This document shows, one piece after another, positions 9,557-60,769 of a stretch of 64,000 nucleotides of DNA. Made by a program: the position numbers and the translations under genes. Source of the DNA: Oegoconia quadripuncta (taxonomy: Eukaryota > Arthropoda > Insecta > Lepidoptera > Autostichidae). Position 1 is the first letter of the stretch. Each line of letters starts with the position of its first letter. The stretch covers positions 19,158,618-19,222,617 of the forward strand of contig OX438759.1 of the NCBI GenBank assembly GCA_949316235.1, written 5' to 3'. The notes beneath the pieces were generated by a model. The model was not told the DNA's origin. It saw nothing but the letters and a program-made list of their open reading frames with translations, and made no database searches.

Positions 9557-11531
9557 ATGGATGACAGCGGGAGTCAAGGCATGTTGTAAAAAAAAGAGAG
9601 ATTATCTGTGGCAATATCGAAAAAATAAGAATGCACTTAATAAAGATATTTTAAAAAAGTACACTGTCCAATTAAGAAAGATAATAAAACTAACTAAACT
9701 TAACTTAAACAATCAATATATAAACACATCAAAAAATAAATGTAAAGCAGCTTGGCATATCATTAATCAGTCTAAACAGAATCAGCCTAAAGAAGCCATA
9801 CTCAAAATAAAAAGCAATGATCAATGTATTACATCCCCTAGCAAAATAGCCGATACTTTTAACAACTCCTTCATTGATGATATTAAAAAAATTCGTGACC
9901 AAGGTACGAGCGCAAATACAAAAGAAATAGAGAACAACTATAATTCGATATTCATGTCCCCCACAATTCCTGAGGAAATATATAAAATCATAATGTCTTT
10001 AAAAAACACAAAGAGCGTTGGCTACGACGGCATAAGTACAAGAGTAATTAAATACGTATCTCATATAGTTACATACCCGTTAAATTATATAATTAATTTG
10101 AGTATGAGGACAGGAATTTACCCGGACAAATTAAAACAAACTGTCATAGTACCACTTTATAAGAAAGGTGATAGAGAAAACGTCAAGAATTATCGTCCAA
10201 TCGCTTTAATACCGGTCCTTTCAAAAATTTTTGAAAAAGCGATTTATAACCGTCTCTACTCCTTTATAGAAAAGTATAACATTTTATCAAACGAACAGAG
10301 AGGATTTCGCAGAAATTGTAACATAAATATGGCCATTTACGACCTAGTACGCCCTGTCATGGCTAACTTAGATATGAAGATACCAACCTGTGCTGTATTT
10401 ATGGACATGACACGAGCTTTTGATCATGTAGAGCATAGAATATTAATAAATAAATTAAGTCGTTACGGAATACGTGGTTGTGCTTTACAATTAATTCAAT
10501 CGTATTTGTGTAAGCGATGCCAGTATGTACAATTAACACACCTATGCATAACTTCTAGAAGAGAAATTCAACATGTGTCGGAATGTAGAAATGTTCAGTT
10601 CGGAGTTCCACAGGGTAGTATATTGGGACCATTACTATTTTTGCTATATATAAACGATATGCCAAAGCATAGCAAATATCCAATGGTTTTATATGCAGAC
10701 GATAGTACAATCACTGTAGAGTGTAAAAATGAGACTGAATATGAACATGAAATCAATAAAACTATTGAAGATCTTGTTACTTGGTTAAAAACAAATAATT
10801 TAAAGGTTAATTTGGAAAAAACTAAAATTATGCACTTTACGCAAAGAAAAAAAGTACACGACTTAGATATTAATTATAATGGCCAAGTTGTAGCTAGAGT
10901 AGACTTTACCAGGTTCCTGGGCCTATGTATAGATAGTAATATGTCTTGGGAATCACATTCGTTGGAGGTGTGCAGTAAACTCTACAAGTACGCATACGCT
11001 CTCCACAAACTCTCAAAAATTGCTAATCGGGAGGCCGCGCTAACAGCATATCATGGCTTCGCTGCATCTACTTTGCGATATGGTATTATTTTCTGGGGCA
11101 ATTCGAGCTATCGAGAAGTAGTGTTTAGGGCGCAAAAACGATGTATCAGAGCTTTTTGCGGCTTGAAGTCTACTGAAAGTTGCCGCGAATATTTTGGGTA
11201 TTTAAAGATATTAACTTTCCCCTGTTTGTATATACTAGAGGCTTCTATGTTTGTAAAATCTAATCCTGACCTATTTAAATTGACTGTGCGACCAGAAGGT
11301 CTAAATTTACGACCAAGGAACATTACTGTCCAAACGAATATGTGTAAAACTGCCTTGATGCGTAAAAGTATAGTTGACATGGCGCCGAAAATATATAATA
11401 AGCTGCCACAAACTCTAAAAGAAATTAAAAGTGTGAAAAGGTTCAAAAATATGTTATTTAACCTATTAATCCATAAATGTTATTATAATTTTGACGAATT
11501 TTTTGGGGACAAATTATGTTTAACAGTTTAA
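9540..11531 (+). CDS. Retrotransposon 1: reverse transcriptase
   Basis: Continues in the +1 frame from the endonuclease with KPKWMTAGVKACC, the usual linker. RT blocks in order: VIVPLYKKGDRENVKNYRPI, RGFRRNCN, FMDMTRAFDHVEH (first catalytic Asp), FGVPQGSILGPLLFLLYIND and LYADDSTIT (catalytic YADD). The C-terminal part runs through IFWGNSSYREVVFRAQKRC to a PKIYNKLPQTLKEIK segment. No stop or frameshift occurs over 660 codons. The GVPQGSILGPLLFLLYIND form points to the CR1/Jockey superfamily rather than RTE or R1. Confidence 0.92.
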   Translation, partial: SKHKPKWMTAGVKACCKKKRDYLWQYRKNKNALNKDILKKYTVQLRKIIKLTKLNLNNQYINTSKNKCKAAWHIINQSKQNQPKEAILKIKSNDQCITSPSKIADTFNNSFIDDIKKIRDQGTSANTKEIENNYNSIFMSPTIPEEIYKIIMSLKNTKSVGYDGISTRVIKYVSHIVTYPLNYIINLSMRTGIYPDKLKQTVIVPLYKKGDRENVKNYRPIALIPVLSKIFEKAIYNRLYSFIEKYNILSNEQRGFRRNCNINMAIYDLVRPVMANLDMKIPTCAVFMDMTRAFDHVEHRILINKLSRYGIRGCALQLIQSYLCKRCQYVQLTHLCITSRREIQHVSECRNVQFGVPQGSILGPLLFLLYINDMPKHSKYPMVLYADDSTITVECKNETEYEHEINKTIEDLVTWLKTNNLKVNLEKTKIMHFTQRKKVHDLDINYNGQVVARVDFTRFLGLCIDSNMSWESHSLEVCSKLYKYAYALHKLSKIANREAALTAYHGFAASTLRYGIIFWGNSSYREVVFRAQKRCIRAFCGLKSTESCREYFGYLKILTFPCLYILEASMFVKSNPDLFKLTVRPEGLNLRPRNITVQTNMCKTALMRKSIVDMAPKIYNKLPQTLKEIKSVKRFKNMLFNLLIHKCYYNFDEFFGDKLCLTV

Positions 11532-11817
11532 TCTACCTTATTTCAATAATAACAACGTACTTATTCTTTAATGTCTAGGTAATCAAAAACAAATAACAAT
11601 ACTGTATTAAAATTTATAATGACATGTAGTAAAAATATATAATAGTGAAATGTAATAATAATAACCTAATTGACATCAGCATGCATGTATTGTAGATAAT
11701 TCATAAGTATAATGTTTGTAAGCCAATTATTGGTAGATCACAGAGATCCTGCTGTATAATAACATCATTATTTACCTGTGCATCACAAATAAATTGATTG
11801 ATTGATTGATTGATTGA

Positions 11818-13117
11818 AGAGAAACCTTAAAATAGGAATTATTGTCAAAATATTTGGAAATATTGTAAATGGACTGACTGCATTTATGTCGCATTCATTT
11901 GACTTATCGACATTCATTTAGATGTTTTCTCTTTATTCATTTTGCGTCTTGGATATTTTGCAGTGTGCTTCGTCATCATCAGCTACATATGAATGTTTTT
12001 GTTACCATATATTTGTGATATAAATTTCGGCTCACCATACAAAAGTGACCAATCAGCTGTGCTGAGATAGTATGTAATATTTTATTTTTTTTGTAACAAA
12101 AAAATCATTGGAAACGTTTTCTGTTCGCGATACCTAATAATCCCATTCCGCAAGGGCTGATCCAGGGGTGGTTTATGGGGGTCATGATGCCCACCCCTGG
12201 GCCTGAGTCGACCGCTAATAATTTTTCTAAGTTTACTGCTTAATTTAGCAAAAATTTAATACGTTCGAATTTTAAAATATGCTAGACATGTTTATTTATG
12301 GCAACAATTTACGTAAATCTGCTTAGTATAATGGCTGGCAAATATGTGAGTGAAGCCTCCTTGACTCAAAGGCTTCCCTTACCCTTTCTTTCGGACTAAC
12401 ATTATATTACAATAGCAGTTACATTTTTTCCTTGAACGTAATAATATGAAACTGAATGTAACATCTTAATATTTATACTTACTGTGATTCCAATTACATC
12501 TTATACATTTTGTTCTACTCTTTGGCTTTATGAATAACTTATACTTTATCCTACAGTTATATATAGGTAAATCTATTATTCAATTTTGTTGGCAGACTCA
12601 TTGTATATTCCAAAAGCATATTTTCACAAAGTTTTCTTTGTCAATGAAAAACTCTGTCGATCAACTCTGGAAAATCAAATTACAGTATTAATTTACTTAA
12701 AGAAAAAATAGCAGATGATTTTCTTTCCTCTTTGGAAACTTTATATTATTCCAATGTGAACTACTGGATGCGGACAAGTACTGACATTCAATGCGTGGGT
12801 TGACGGTCTCGTTGCTGATCATAACCCTCGCCATATTTATTAATTTAGTAATAATGAATGTATTAAAGGCGGTTCCAAATTTTTCAGCCGGTATTCGAAA
12901 ATTCAGTTTTGGTTGAAAGGGTATATCAGTGTGGTCTTTTAGTTCTCTTCGAGCTTTGTGGCCCAATATCAATAGTAATAGGCAGATCTCAAGATCAACG
13001 TAAACTTAATCATCAGTTAATAATCAGGTTGCATCTTTGAGTAATATTTTCGGTCATTTCTTTCTTGTTTTCAGTAAAATTAGAAGCAGACCTGTCTGCT
13101 GAAAAATTGTTCTAACT
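11818..13117. other. Intergenic DNA downstream of retrotransposon 1
   Basis: Contains an inverted copy (11906-11946) of sequence at 7565-7607 and a hairpin CCAGGGGTGG / CCACCCCTGG at 12162-12200. A minus-strand 91-codon frame (12972-12697) has no recognised domain. Confidence 0.45.
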
Positions 13118-13299
13118 TTGGGAATTAAACAGAGCCTACTTTCTATGAGAAAGATAGAACTAACTCTCATTTCCGCTGGACGTCCAGAGCCTCCAGCATT
13201 TAAAAACTTTGTAAAATATGTCCAACGGCTCTTGTTAGAGCCAGTTGACCTACAGGGTAGGACTTTTCGTCCATATAGATACCAATTACATCAGTTTAT

Positions 13300-13435
13300 A
13301 CAATGGTCCCCCAACCCGCATTGGGCCAACGTGGTGGACTATGGCTTATACTCCCTCATTATACGAGGGAAGGCCTATATCCCTGCAGTGGGATGTTTAC
13401 GGGCTGAGATGAAGATACAATGGTCAAGTGCCAAC
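13300..13435 (+). repeat. Repeat D copy
   Basis: CCGCATTGGGCCAACGTGGT to GTTTACGGGCTGAGATGA. Other copies are at 33014-33200 (minus), 53275-53432 and 54240-54478 (plus). Non-coding dispersed repeat. Confidence 0.7.
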
Positions 13436-13604
13436 CTATTGGCCGAGCGATAATAATAATACCCGTAGTTGAAAATTAAGTCTAAATTCTATCGGATGGG
13501 ATACATAATACAAGTATAGATTCATACTTAGCTAAAGTTCCAGAGACCAGATATTAAATTAAGGGTTGTATTTTGTGCAATACTGTTACTCTATTTAGAG
13601 AATA

Positions 13605-13735
13605 TTATTCAAGCAGAAATCTTCGCTTGAGGACAGTTAAAAAGGGAAAGCTTTATGTAACTTGTATAGCGGCATCTCTTTTTAACTATGCTCAAGCGCA
13701 AATCTCTGCTTGAGTAACATTCTGTAATACGGGCC
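13605..13735. mobile_element. Fold-back MITE
   Basis: Left arm (from about 13607, ATTCAAGCAGAAATCTTCGC... to GTTAAAAAG) and right arm (13676-13722) are imperfect inverted repeats of about 45 bp with roughly nine in ten positions matching. The right outer part contains GGGCCCGTATTACAG-like sequence in the inverse direction; the left outer part is more decayed. Confidence 0.7.
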
Positions 13736-13740
13736 TTAGT

Positions 13741-14701
13741 CTTTCGACGCAAATTGCATTTACTACTATATTAATTCTGTGTTTACGGTTCAATTTCCAT
13801 TTGTTTTAGTTGAAAAATAAACTACCAATGTCCCTTAAATGGAAATGCACCATAACGCTGACGTTTGTTACTTAGTCAACTAAGCCATTAACATTTTAAG
13901 TAAGGTATTACATAGTCTACAATATTACTATGATTTTAATATTAAAATTTGCTTTGTTTTCGCAACACATTTTACGAATAATTAAGTATTCAAAATATTT
14001 AAAGAAAAATGACACAAAAGCAACATCGGCAAAAGCAAGTTGTATACAATAGTGAAGACCCTCCCTTGTAGTTTTTATACTAACAATAATTATGGCGCAG
14101 GCATGAGTTGCCACGAAACCGGTGTTCAATTTTACAAATTTATATAAACGCTTATAAATATCACTCACAGCGACGATGTCAAACCGAAACTGATTAAAAA
14201 TCTATATCATCTTCGGGGCTTAGGACTGTACGAACGCAGCTTCATCTGTTTCATTTGTATTTTAGTTTGTATTTATATTTTGCTTGTATTTTTATTTAGC
14301 TATAACTATATGCCTACATTTTCACACTCACTAACATTTATCACTACACAATAATACTGCATCTGCATCTTCACTAAACCTACAATTGTACGAAATAATC
14401 TTAGGCATTAGTTACTTAGGCTACAGGACACATTAAACTTTTCCCGTATTTAGAAAAGCGTCATGCTACGTAATAAAATAAGTGAACTGATTTTGCAAAA
14501 TCATTATGAATAATGTCAGATATATTTTCTATTGAAAACACTGAAGATACATAATGTTTTCAAAGACATGTATTTCGATTGTTGGCTCCCTTGCTTAGCA
14601 TAGATAGTTTATAATATGCATTAACAATATATTTATCTATACAATCCTCATTGTTTCTATTTCATAACCCATATGGTCCAATTTATTTGCAAGTCTCCAT
14701 T
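13741..14701. other. 3' flank / possible 3' UTR of the Sidestep-like gene
   Basis: AT-rich, no other coding evidence. Holds the two minus-strand AATAAA candidates noted for exon N. Confidence 0.45.
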
Positions 14702-54116
<39,415 letters not shown>

Positions 54117-54239
54117 CTGTGAAACAATAATTTTTAATTCATCATCATTCCTCATTTGAAATTCTCCAAATTAACCGTAATTAAAGCAATCTATGTATTA
54201 TTTGTGCGTCGGTGCGGTCTCCCAATTTAGGAAGTCCTG

Positions 54240-54478
54240 GTTACCAGGCACGCCAATGTACCAATAACTTCTTAAATTTAATTTAATTACATATGTGCAT
54301 TTATCCGACTACTTTTAAACGGTGAAGGAAAACATCGTGAGAAAACCCGCATGCCTGGAAAATAAAAATTCAAAGGCATGTGAAATCCCCAACCCGCATT
54401 AGGCTAGCGTGGTGGACTATGGCCCATACTCCCTCATATACGAGAGAAGGCCTATATCCCTGCAGTGGCATATGATGA
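54240..54478 (+). repeat. Repeat D copy, longest
   Basis: Includes GAAGGAAAACATCGTGAGAA upstream of the GCATGCCTGGAAAATAAAAA part and ends CCCTGCAGTGGCATATGATG. It lies upstream of host exon A. Confidence 0.72.
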
Positions 54479-54479
54479 A

Positions 54480-55063
54480 TCAAATCAAATCAAAAATGTT
54501 TTATTTCGTAAGTTATAAGAATAACATCTGAAATTGTCATGTCATACAGTTATCGCTCATTCACTACGCAGTTTCCCCAGAGAAGAACGAGCAAGAAACT
54601 CAGGGGTTGCTCTTTTTAAATAAGTCGATACAAATACAATTATTTTATACAATTTATGATTCGATAATTCGATAATAATGATGATGTATAATTTATAAAT
54701 AGATTTTAGACTTCTTTTTGTATTTAAAAATAACTCTTAATTTATCGATGGGCGCCACTAGACAGAATAAACCCTGTTACATCTTAAAATATCTAAATTA
54801 ATGTCTACCCAACTGTCTAATAAATAAATAATAAATATCCTTAAGACATACACACAGCGCCATCTTGTTCCACAGTAAGCAACTATAGGCTTGTGTTGTG
54901 GATACCAGATGGTTGATATACTACATAAATACATTTTTTTTTGGTAAATAAATAACTTATTATAAATGAAAACATCCATAACACGGGTACACATGTCCAT
55001 ATTCCTCACACAAACGTATGCCCCTGGCGGGATTCGAACCCGCAACCTTTTGGTATAGTGGTC
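54480..55063 (-). mobile_element. SINE-B1 + linker + LINE-A 3' end composite, copy Q
   Basis: Reverse complement of the arrangement at 33241-33840, extending further into the LINE-A tail (TTTTTGATTTGATTTGATT). The SINE head is cut inside the tRNA-like part at 55063. Confidence 0.8.
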
Positions 55064-55189
55064 GCAGTTGTTGGTAAGTGTTAGGTAAAAGTAACTATCT
55101 ACAACTGGCGCTCCGATGGTCCTGAAACACAGGCTCATGCCTATCTCAAGCACTAGTCTCCACCTGTAAGTATCTTACCTATGTAACCT

Positions 55190-55885
55190 TACCAGTACAG
55201 TGTAACCTTCACTTTTTGGAGGTTCCATCGTGTTTGACGATGATTCTGCCAAAGTCAAGGTTGACAGAAACACTGAGAAAAACAGGATTAGGAATACCGG
55301 TGGATAGAACAAGATAAACAGAAAGAGAAAATAAATAAAGACAGTTGAGAGTACTATAACTACTGATAGATATATTAAATAAATGTTTGGCATATAGTAC
55401 ATATAGACGAAAACAAGCACATAAGGGAATAAGCAAAGGTAGAGATTGAATAAATAAATATATATATTAGATTAGATAAGGGAACAGAGTGCGGGTGCTA
55501 AAATTATAGCTAAAAAATAAGAATGGGGAGATTATAATTTGATATTATTAATTCTGATAAATTTTGCCAGAATTTTGATTGAAGTGGGATATTCCAGAGA
55601 AAGAAAATAGTTGATGTTTACTGGGCGAGGACATTTGGGAGGGAGGAGGTCATAAAGAGGGACAGAGAGTCTGGAGCAATTGAAAAATATGTGGTCTAAG
55701 GATCCCTCGTCGAGCCCACATTCGCATAGAGAGTTGTCACGGATCAGTGTAACCTTATATGGAGAGTAAAATAAATACAAAAATTTTGTAAATATTATAT
55801 TATTATAAGGTAGTTTCTTTTTTTTAAACGGTAAACCATAATACAGCGTTGTGTCATTTGACGGTCGCGTTTGTAGCCATAACAT
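55190..55885 (-). mobile_element. 5'-truncated LINE with zinc-binding RT C-terminus
   Basis: Minus-strand frame 55885-55532 contains DNSLCECGLDEGSLDHIFFN, the CxCG...T/S-xH...C pattern found at the C-terminus of several insect non-LTR RTs. The 3' UTR contains GACTTTGGCAGAATCATCGT and GATGGAACCTCC. Confidence 0.65.
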
Positions 55886-56393
55886 AATTAATTACATCAT
55901 TAAAATAAATAAATAAAATAAAACTCGTAGAAAATTCGAGTTCCACATAATTTTCGCATGATATTAACCCTACGAAACCCGCCAAGTCTATCTTTTTCTA
56001 ATTATTGTTTGAGGGAATCCATTTTATCTACAAATCGAGAATATAATTCCATTAGTTTCCGACCAACAAGGTAAAAAAACAAGCTCCGCATCTCATCTCA
56101 GTGGGTAATATGTTTGCTCTCAAGTAAATATACTTCGCTCAAGCTTATTGATTCCAATGAAGAAAACACTCGCTGCTTGCAAATCTATACAAATATTTCC
56201 TGTTTGATTCTATCTATATCTAGGACAGACGATCGACTATAGGCAGAACGTGCTTCATTAAGGAAATGGGGTTTATAAGATCTGTTATTTATCTATACAC
56301 CATTGCAGTATGCTCTCCGGAACAAGGAAGAATTGAACCATCATATTCCATGATCGAAAATCGAGGCCGGTACCCCATGGTACCAACACCATA

Positions 56394-56622
56394 AAATAAA
56401 TAAATATTTGGTAGACTTACAGCAATCATCTAGTCACAAACTATGCAAAGCATACTATGGATACTAGATAACGGATAAACATACATAAATATTTATAAAA
56501 ACATCCAAGACTCGCGAATAAATGTTCGTATTCATCATACAAACATTTACCCCACGCGGGGTTTGAACCCGCAACCGTTGGTTTCGCTGACAGGGTCACT
56601 ATCCACTACACCAATCGGTCGT
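56394..56622 (-). mobile_element. SINE-B2
   Basis: Full length; B box mutated to GGTTTGAACCC in the plus reading (CGGGGTTTGAACCC). Confidence 0.8.
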
Positions 56623-56718
56623 AAGTATTTGTGTAGTAAATCAGCCATCTGGTATCCATAAATATAGGCCTGATTGTTTAGTGTAGAACTAGAAGGCGCT
56701 GTGTGTATGTGCATAGAT
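56623..56718 (+). mobile_element. SINE-B1 3' fragment
   Basis: ATTTGTGTAGTAAATCAGCC to GCGCTGTGTGTATGTGCAT, directly abutting a SINE-B2 on its left. Confidence 0.65.
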
Positions 56719-56821
56719 AGACATATATTTTACACAGAGTGAAAGCCGGAAATTGTGTGAATTGCGGGCCATTGTGGGCAGTGAGTCAGTCAAGGCAAGA
56801 GTGGCGATCCATAATGGCATA

Positions 56822-56946
56822 TTTTTTTTTATCCACAACGGGTTAGCACTTGACCTCAATCACACCTGATGTTAAGTGAAGATGAGGCCGAAGGTGGTAG
56901 CGTACTGACCAGGAAACCCCATCTTATTTGGGGCCTGGATATCTCG
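56822..56946 (-). mobile_element. SINE-A 3' fragment
   Basis: ATCCACAACGGGTTAGCACT to GGGGCCTGGATATCTCG. Confidence 0.7.
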
Positions 56947-56985
56947 ATTTATTAATACGACCCTTAATCACCAACTGGATAATCG

Positions 56986-57080
56986 ACGACGACCGCTTGG
57001 TATAGTGGATAGTGACAAAATCCACGAGGGGTACGAATCCCGCGAGGGGTAAAGGTTTCTGCGATGAATACAATCATCAT
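56986..57080 (+). mobile_element. SINE-B2 5' head only
   Basis: GACGACCGCTTGGTATAGTG through ACGAATCCCGCGAGGGGTAA; the body is missing. Confidence 0.6.
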
Positions 57081-57235
57081 AATCAATTGAAATTGTTCAA
57101 CCACTATTATTGTAACTTTATCTATGAGAACGAAATAAACTATTTGAATTGTTGGCATAACTGTCTAGCTTATATTTATGTGGATGTGGAGAATAGATAT
57201 ATATATGTAAATATAAATAATGTCAAAAAAATATA

Positions 57236-57736
57236 GCATCATTTAGGAAAAATAGTGATAAACATGATGTCAATACAAGAAATAAAGATAAACTTGCAGG
57301 TCACATAAGACGCCTCCACAAAGTCAGTAATTCATTCAAAGGGTTTTATGTATACGCTTTTTCAATAAAGTTCCTGTTGATATACAAAATCTTCCTTTCA
57401 ATAAATTTAAAGATACTATAAAACAGAAACTTATTAAGAAAGCATATTATAAAATATCAGATTATTTAGATGATAAACAATCATGGACATAACCAGCCCG
57501 TTCGCATAACCAGGCTATTTCACAATTAATAATGAAATATTATAATATAAAATAATAATTTTGTAATATAAAAACCTTTTTTTAAAAGAGCGACCTCTCG
57601 AGTTTCTTGCTTGTTCTTCTCAGGGGAAAATTGCCTTTTGAACAAGCAGTAGCTTTAAAAATGTAAAATCTGACTATTTTAAGTGTACCCTGTGTACCTA
57701 CAAAATAAAGCATTTTTTGATTTTCATTTTGATTGA
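57236..57736 (+). mobile_element. LINE-A 3' copy
   Basis: RNKDKLAGHIRRLHKVSNSF then, after a one-base shift, NKVPVDIQNLPFNKFKDTIK and AYYKISDYLDDKQSWT. The 3' motif GAGTTTCTTGCTTGTTCTTC is near 57600, with an AATAAAGCATTTTTTGATTT tail. Confidence 0.78.
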
Positions 57737-58258
57737 TGGTAGAAATGTCAAGTGTTCAAACAAAGTAAATCACAACCAACAAGGAATCCGTATAATTTTC
57801 GCTAGATACCATCGTGCAAGACACAATATCTCAGAGTGCGGAAAAATGCATTTCTCGAGTTACAGATATGTGACAGGAGATAACAAACTGCCTCGTCTGG
57901 AGCACTCCCAACGCGGAAGACGGGCGGAATCGTTCCCTACATCGCTTCCTCTCCTTTACGTCGAGTTGTTTTTAAAACGTTCGACTCACCGCTCAGTTTT
58001 TAACGAAATGCCGGTGATTCTTCCGGATTGAATTCAGAGGGAATGGATTGGGACGGGCGAATACGGATGTTATTTTTAAAATCTTTAAAATCACGAGTCG
58101 TTGTTCCGTTGTTTATCGACCCCCGACGAGGCACAAGATGTGCAGAATGATACAGGCAGAGAGTGGATATGCAGACAGTCTAAAATGTTCCTGAAGAACA
58201 ACAACAAGGACTAATTGCAGGTATATCCTGAACCTAGGGAGACACAACTTGAGCACTC

Positions 58259-58303
58259 TCTCACTCACACAGACACACACGCACACACACACACGCACAA
58301 ACA
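58259..58303. repeat. Short CA-rich microsatellite
   Basis: Interrupted CA dinucleotides (ACACACACACACGCACA). Confidence 0.85.
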
Positions 58304-58520
58304 CCTCCACAGTCAGTGACGTCATTCGCACTACACACAAACCTTTACAGGTTTTCGTAGGCGTCTTATAGTGAAGATTGTTCAAATAATGTTCTAGGGA
58401 TAAATAAATTAAAAAAAAAAATACGTACCTGGCAAATATCTGCTAATACTCATATTAAGTAAACTTTGTTTATACTATTAGCACCTACCATACAGACTGT
58501 TGAACTATATGTAAAATGTT

Positions 58521-59925
58521 GTGCGATGTCAGACAACCTCCTCGTGTGCCTGATGGCTACTTGTCCCCCTGGATACGTCTGGGGGGAACGGTAGTCGTTG
58601 GGCCGGTGCACCCTGGGCATCGGTCAACAACTTCCCTTTTAAGGGTTCTTGTTGGCCGATGGCGAATAGTCTGACACCGGGGGGCTCCTCCGCGTGTCCC
58701 TCTGGTTTAGCAGAGGGCACTGCGGATGGAGCAGGAGACGCTCCCCTCCTAGCGGGGGAGTAAGGGTGGGCTCGGTGTGCACTTGCACTGCCGCCGAGCA
58801 GGCCTGGGGAGGAGGTTAGGGGGAACCTCCTACCCCTTGCCACCGCCGGGCTCGTAATCCGGGACCGCGGCTTTCAGCTGCAGTCCGGGACCGAGGGTCT
58901 TGGCCTAACCGCCCGGACCGCGAGGAAGGAAAACCTCTATAAAAAACCAGCCCAAGTCTCGGCTCCGAGGCCCGCCTCGGTGCCGGGATGCCCTCGTCGT
59001 CCCCCTCCCGAAAATTCGTTTTCGGGAGTGGAGCGATGAGGGATGGTGGAGGGCGAATTCCACCACAGCGGGCTGCGGCGAGGAAGCGGCGCTCCCTGAG
59101 GAATGCCCATATGTCCATATGGGCAGGGGACGCCGCGGAATCGTCTGCAGCGCGTGGGCGACCTCTCCTCTACGACTGCAGCTAAGGCTGCGGCCGTCGA
59201 CGAGAGGTCGTGGGAAGCGGCCCCCCCCTTCCCCCCTCTGTTCGGGGGGGGGGGGGGGGGAGGTTTGGAGGGGCGGTGTCCCTTATCGCCGCCTCTCCGG
59301 GCCTCCCGCTGTTGCAGGCCGCTATGGTAGGGGACGACCTCTCTGTTGACAGGTCGTAGCCGTGCGGGACGGCCACTCTTTGCCGCCCGCAGCTAGATTG
59401 TCGTCCGAGCTGCGGGCGCCAAGGAGAGGCCGTGGAAAGCGGTCCTCTCTCTCTGCGAGAGATTACTACCTCGCAGAGCGAGGGGAGACACAGCCGCACG
59501 GGGGGCACGGAGGAGAGCTTATCTTCAATGATAGGCAATCCTCTGCCCCCCCTACCCTGCGGGGCCTGGGTGGCGATCCGGGGGGATCACCGCCCACACA
59601 TAGGCCCCGCGAGAAGGCGCGCGCGGTGTTTTCCGCGCGCCTTCTAGAGGTGGCTGGACCAGGCGATTCCTCCCTGCTCCAGCCCAGAGGTGGGCCTGCC
59701 GCCGCTTTGTCCTGGCGGCGGGCACCGCGCTGGCGTGGCTGCGGACGAATACCAGATGGTACCCGCGGCCACGCCGTCAACGGCGCGCGCGAGGGAACAC
59801 CCAGGAGTTTTTAGTCGGTAGGCCGGCACCTTCTGTGCCGGAGTCCGACATAATCCGCCCCCCTCCCCCGAGGAGGGCGGATAAGCATGAGCGTTTCTCC
59901 TGGTAAAAAAAAAAAAAAAAAAAAA
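58521..59925 (+). mobile_element. GC-rich 1.4-kb retroposon with poly(A) tail and target-site duplications
   Basis: The 14-bp sequence ATATGTAAAATGTT occurs at 58507-58520 and again at 59926-59939, directly after an A-run (59905-59925). The intervening block is very GC-rich compared with its surroundings. These are hallmarks of target-primed retroposition. The 3' end (CCCGAGGAGGGCGGATAAGCATGAGCG then CTCCTGGT before the A-run) resembles the 3' region of lepidopteran R1-clade elements as I recall them. I find no RT or endonuclease motif, so it is non-autonomous or an internally deleted element. ORFs in it lack recognisable domains. Confidence 0.75.
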
Positions 59926-60096
59926 ATATGTAAAATGTTAATATAAATAACTATTCATCCCGGAAGTACATCTGGGGTACTAGTGACCCGAAACACAGGC
60001 TCGGGCTTAATTCAGGCGGCAGTGTTCACACGTACTCACCTGTTCCGTTATCATCTGTTATGTTTATATTTTTAAAGATGGTTGTAAAGAAGAAAT

Positions 60097-60328
60097 GAAT
60101 AAATAAATATTTCGGACACTTACACCAATTATCTAGTCCCAAACTAAGCAATGCTTGTACTATGGATACTAGATAACGGATAAACATACATAAATATTTA
60201 TATAAACATCCAAGACTCGGGAATAAATGTTTGTATTCATCACACAAACATTTACCCCTCGCGGGATTCGAACCCGCAACCGTTGGTTTCACTAACAGGG
60301 TCACTATCCACTACACCAACCGGTCGTC
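60097..60328 (-). mobile_element. SINE-B2, full length
   Basis: Intact head (ACCGGTCGTC), core and AATAAATAAATATTTCGG 3' end. Confidence 0.85.
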
Positions 60329-60425
60329 AAAATACTGTATTATTATTACTCTGGTAGGCATTTAGATATTTAGGCAGATATTTAGCTAATAACACAGTTG
60401 CTTTGTGTACCTCTTAGTAAGTCAA

Positions 60426-60711
60426 CCGCCTCCGTGGCTCAATGTAAACGACATAGGCTTTACGAATCGGAGGTGGCGGGTTCGATTCCCAGCGGCGTAC
60501 ATGTTTATTACTCGATTTGGTTGGTGTTAGGGCATTTTAAATGTCTGCCTGGTTGGCTACCACCATCTTATCTAAGTTCGCCGCCAAACAGAAATATTAA
60601 TAGCGTTGTTGTTTTCCGGTTGTCAGAATTAAGATAGTTATATTGATAATATGTTTCGGGTCAGCACGCTTCCACCTTCGGCCTTATCTTCACTTAACAT
60701 CAGAGAAAAAA
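60426..60711 (+). mobile_element. SINE-A, diverged
   Basis: Complete head (CCGCCTCCGTGGCTCAATG); body with deletions; ends CATCAGAGAAAAAAA. Confidence 0.8.
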
Positions 60712-60769
60712 AGTCAAATTACGTAATACCTACTTTCCTTTGAAAATTATTCATCAAACACAAAAAGCC

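Larger units (their letters stand above)
7760..11817 (+). mobile_element. CR1/Jockey-like non-LTR retrotransposon 1
   Basis: One element with an N-terminal SGNH-like domain, an apurinic-type endonuclease and a reverse transcriptase, ending in an AATAAA-like region and a (GATT)n tail (11793-11817). The 5' limit is uncertain. Two related stretches containing TGATGTGGTTTT (about 7776 and 7896) precede the first ATG. The three reading frames would form one ORF of 1187 residues but for single-base frame offsets at 8648-8654 and 9533-9539. It lies outside the host coding region, downstream of its 3' end. Confidence 0.88.

Noticed and set aside
12697..12972. 91-codon minus-strand frame (ILGHKARRELKDHTDIPF)
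   Set aside because: No recognised domain and no phase-compatible exon neighbours; could be an eroded gene fragment, but I cannot support it.
57717..58031. 104-codon plus-strand frame past a LINE-A copy
   Set aside because: Starts inside the LINE tail and shows no domain.
58529..59829. Overlapping 60-150 codon frames on both strands of the GC-rich retroposon
   Set aside because: GC-rich DNA has few stop codons. The longest frame starts at GTG and has no domain I know. Not called as genes.
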